DNA of 64,000 nt from positions 1 to 64,000 of the forward strand of contig JASAND010006569.1 of assembly GCA_030248195.1 (NCBI GenBank), read 5' to 3'. The translations under genes and the position numbers were made by a program. Positions 63,561 to 64,000 of this stretch are shown here, in pieces (within the stretch, counting starts at the first letter, position 1; each line of letters begins with the position of its first letter). Origin of the DNA: Trissonchulus latispiculum. Its lineage: Eukaryota > Nematoda > Enoplea > Enoplida > Ironidae. The notes below the pieces were generated by a model. That model was given only the letters and a program-made list of their open reading frames with translations. It did not search any database and was not told the DNA's origin.

Positions 63561-64000
63561 CAAATTAGGGCATAAGGTATCCTATACTCTTAATTTGCAA
63601 AGTATTCGCATACCAAAGTAGATGCTTTTGAGAAACTTGAAAACTTCATAAGGTGCGCGCATACTAAACACTCCCTGTAACGCAGTTTAAATACATTATT
63701 TCAAATAGTTTATCTGCTGACGTGCAGTAAATAGTTTTATTGATTGGAATTGTAGTTTAAGTTTAACCTACATAGATAATTAGGCACTTATTTAGATTAG
63801 GGATCGATTTTTTCGCCTTGGTCCCTCTTTATGGTTCTAGTCTCCAATATGCCTGAGTGGACCCTAGGTGGCACGGTAAGGTCGCTGTTTTCGAAAATCA
63901 AATTGACGAATGATCCGATCGGCCTATTGTGTCTGTCGAAAGATATTGAGTACACCAACCAAGCAAGACTCCGCGGATTTATGCTTGCACCATTCCATGG
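63561..64000. other. Intron sequence of the Ig giant gene, nothing recognised
   Basis: No exon, RNA or bounded repeat is visible up to the window edge. Confidence 0.45.

Overview
The window is a repeat-rich, A+T-leaning animal nuclear genome fragment. It contains two spliced protein-coding genes with GT-AG introns, arranged convergently, and a dense population of transposable elements. A muscle-type giant immunoglobulin protein together with a VAP homologue points to a bilaterian invertebrate. I cannot name the lineage from sequence alone.

Positions 1-1550 hold the frameshifted remains of a reverse transcriptase on the minus strand, cut by the window edge in the middle of its Y-I-D-D motif. 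From 3404 to 15466 (plus strand) lies a VAP (VAMP-associated protein) gene. Five exons are readable: most of the MSP domain, a coiled coil and the C-terminal membrane anchor. The first exon and at least one linker exon were not found. Its introns carry hAT-type MITEs, a decayed non-LTR retrotransposon with RNase H, and a 3.7-kb inverted-repeat structure.

Positions 15.5-32.2 kb are essentially gene-free. They hold nested DNA transposons: several hAT-like elements with 8-bp target duplications, TTAA-flanked elements, a TA-flanked element, an element family with 7-bp duplications, a Harbinger-like MITE and a tRNA-headed SINE.

From 62805 down to 32212 (minus strand) lies the 3' part of a giant titin/obscurin-family gene. 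I could join 44 exons with consistent phases into about 2538 codons ending at a real stop. They encode 21 complete Ig (I-set) domains plus the second half of another, one FN3 domain and an acidic, proline-rich tail. The FN3-Ig-Ig end resembles the part of arthropod UNC-89/obscurin that normally leads into a kinase domain, but here a stop follows and no kinase is visible. The gene continues beyond the right edge.

One intron of this gene (49109-59041) splits Ig domain 5 and contains a roughly 9.2-kb imperfect inverted repeat with further elements nested inside. The two genes are unrelated in function: VAP is an ER membrane contact-site adaptor, and the Ig giant is a sarcomere or cytoskeletal scaffold. 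Most of the other sequence is explained by transposons, introns and untranslated sequence.
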